A stretch of 6,438 bases of DNA from Candidatus Hydrogenedentota bacterium (GTDB lineage Bacteria; Hydrogenedentota; Hydrogenedentia; Hydrogenedentales; GCA-2746185). The stretch covers positions 1 to 6,438 of the forward strand of contig JASJYE010000150.1 of NCBI GenBank assembly GCA_030123645.1. The letters are read 5' to 3'. A model generated the notes under the pieces. That model had not been told where the DNA came from. It ran no database searches and saw only the letters and a program-made list of their open reading frames with translations. Below, in pieces: positions 5,861-6,438 of this stretch. Each line of letters opens with the position of its first letter. The first letter of the stretch is position 1. The position numbers were made by a program, and so were the translations under genes.

Positions 5861-6437
5861 ACTTAACGCCTACTGGTCGCGTGAATTTCCAGATTGCCCG
5901 CCCGTCGGCTTCCTCTTGAGGCGCGTGTATCAGGATCGGTGGGTTAGGATCCGCAACTTTTCTGAAGACGGACGCACGCCCGAGACGCAGACGGATTACG
6001 GCGAGATGTGTTCCAGGCTGAACGAGGCGCTCTCCTACCTTTGCGGCGACAACACTGGCATCGTGCTCATCACCACGAGCTACTCGCCGGATGAGAAACC
6101 GGTACGCGATCAGAAGGTATTGCGTGAATTCGATCCAACTGCGAAGTTCCTGCACTCCGTCGGCGTCCACGAGCTTGCGCTCGAGTTCGACGCGCCGACC
6201 TACTGGCATCTGTTCTCGAGCAAATGGCAATTCGAGCCGGGGCGCTTCGACAAGGTCATGCGGCTCGTCGCCCAGGGCGCGATGTTCTCCGGCGTGTTCA
6301 ACGTGATCTTGTTGGAACCTGAAACGAATAGACTAATGTGTCTGTACGAAGGCGGCGCGGACGTCATTCTGGAGGCGCCGAAGGCGCGGGACCAGTTTCG
6401 CGAAAGATTCGCTGATTGGACAGTTGACGGTCTTTGA
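5847..6437 (+). CDS. DUF3885 family protein of unknown function
   Basis: The 196-residue frame fits the DUF3885 family, recognised from two hallmark regions: FPDCPPVGFLLRRVYQDRW (14-32, the Pro-Pro-x-Gly and Asp-Arg-Trp motif) and, near the C-terminus, the Gly-Arg-x-Asp segment (151-154) followed by YEGGADVILEAP (167-178) and a final FADW. No function is established; I see no signal peptide, membrane segment or catalytic motif. The length suits the family. The start is uncertain. No ATG or GTG lies upstream in frame before the preceding stop, and the first internal Met comes after the conserved N-terminal motif. TTG 5847 is therefore the best in-frame start, with AGGGA at 5831-5835 eleven bases before it. 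The alternative is ATG 5792 joined by a frameshift. It follows the dehydrogenase by 51 bases and is probably in the same transcript. It ends one base before the window edge. Confidence 0.74.
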   Translation: MEPIELNAYWSREFPDCPPVGFLLRRVYQDRWVRIRNFSEDGRTPETQTDYGEMCSRLNEALSYLCGDNTGIVLITTSYSPDEKPVRDQKVLREFDPTAKFLHSVGVHELALEFDAPTYWHLFSSKWQFEPGRFDKVMRLVAQGAMFSGVFNVILLEPETNRLMCLYEGGADVILEAPKARDQFRERFADWTVDGL

Positions 6438-6438
6438 G

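Noticed and set aside
5523..6230. A 235-codon open frame on the minus strand across the dehydrogenase end and DUF3885 gene
   Set aside because: It lies opposite two conserved frames, crosses their boundary, and shows no domain or credible start signal.
1..6438. A defence, mobile or otherwise novel multi-gene system
   Set aside because: All five genes belong to metabolic or DUF families; there are no transposase, nuclease, toxin-antitoxin, repeat-array or phage signatures.

Overview
This is a compact, GC-rich bacterial chromosome segment with five protein genes, all on the + strand and with short gaps between them. I see no RNA gene, insertion sequence, CRISPR array or phage gene. The source cannot be placed to a phylum. 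What the sequence shows is a bacterium with the MEP (non-mevalonate) isoprenoid pathway, a class II zinc-dependent aldolase closely resembling the actinobacterial type, an exported DUF2911 protein, and a flavin/iron-sulfur 2-hydroxyacid dehydrogenase. Uncultured or little-studied GC-rich lineages such as Acidobacteriota-like or Planctomycetota-like groups are possible, but this is a guess.

Layout. Positions 61-654 encode a secreted DUF2911 protein with a good ribosome binding site. The 203-base gap after it holds a near-consensus sigma-70 promoter (729-757), an operator-like palindrome at the predicted transcription start, and a possible leader hairpin. These lead into a class II fructose-bisphosphate aldolase (858-1886). 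After a 67-base gap with a strong stem-loop but no U-tract comes ispH (1954-2874). After an 83-base gap comes a 945-residue fused FAD / 2x[4Fe-4S] / CCG-domain dehydrogenase of the YdiJ (D-2-hydroxyglutarate dehydrogenase-like) architecture (2958-5795). Its stop codon overlaps an ATG (ATGA) that opens a 22-codon reading frame. That frame runs into a DUF3885-family gene (about 5847-6437) that appears to start at TTG or to have lost its true start through a frameshift.

How the genes may work together. Aldolase produces glyceraldehyde 3-phosphate, one of the two entry substrates of the MEP pathway, and IspH is the last enzyme of that pathway, so co-transcription from the 729-757 promoter makes metabolic sense. 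The large dehydrogenase and IspH both need [4Fe-4S] clusters. The DUF2911 and DUF3885 proteins have no established function and no obvious link to the others. Most of the window is ordinary housekeeping metabolism. The points most worth checking are the start of the DUF3885 gene, the aldolase control region, and the first iron-sulfur motif of the dehydrogenase.
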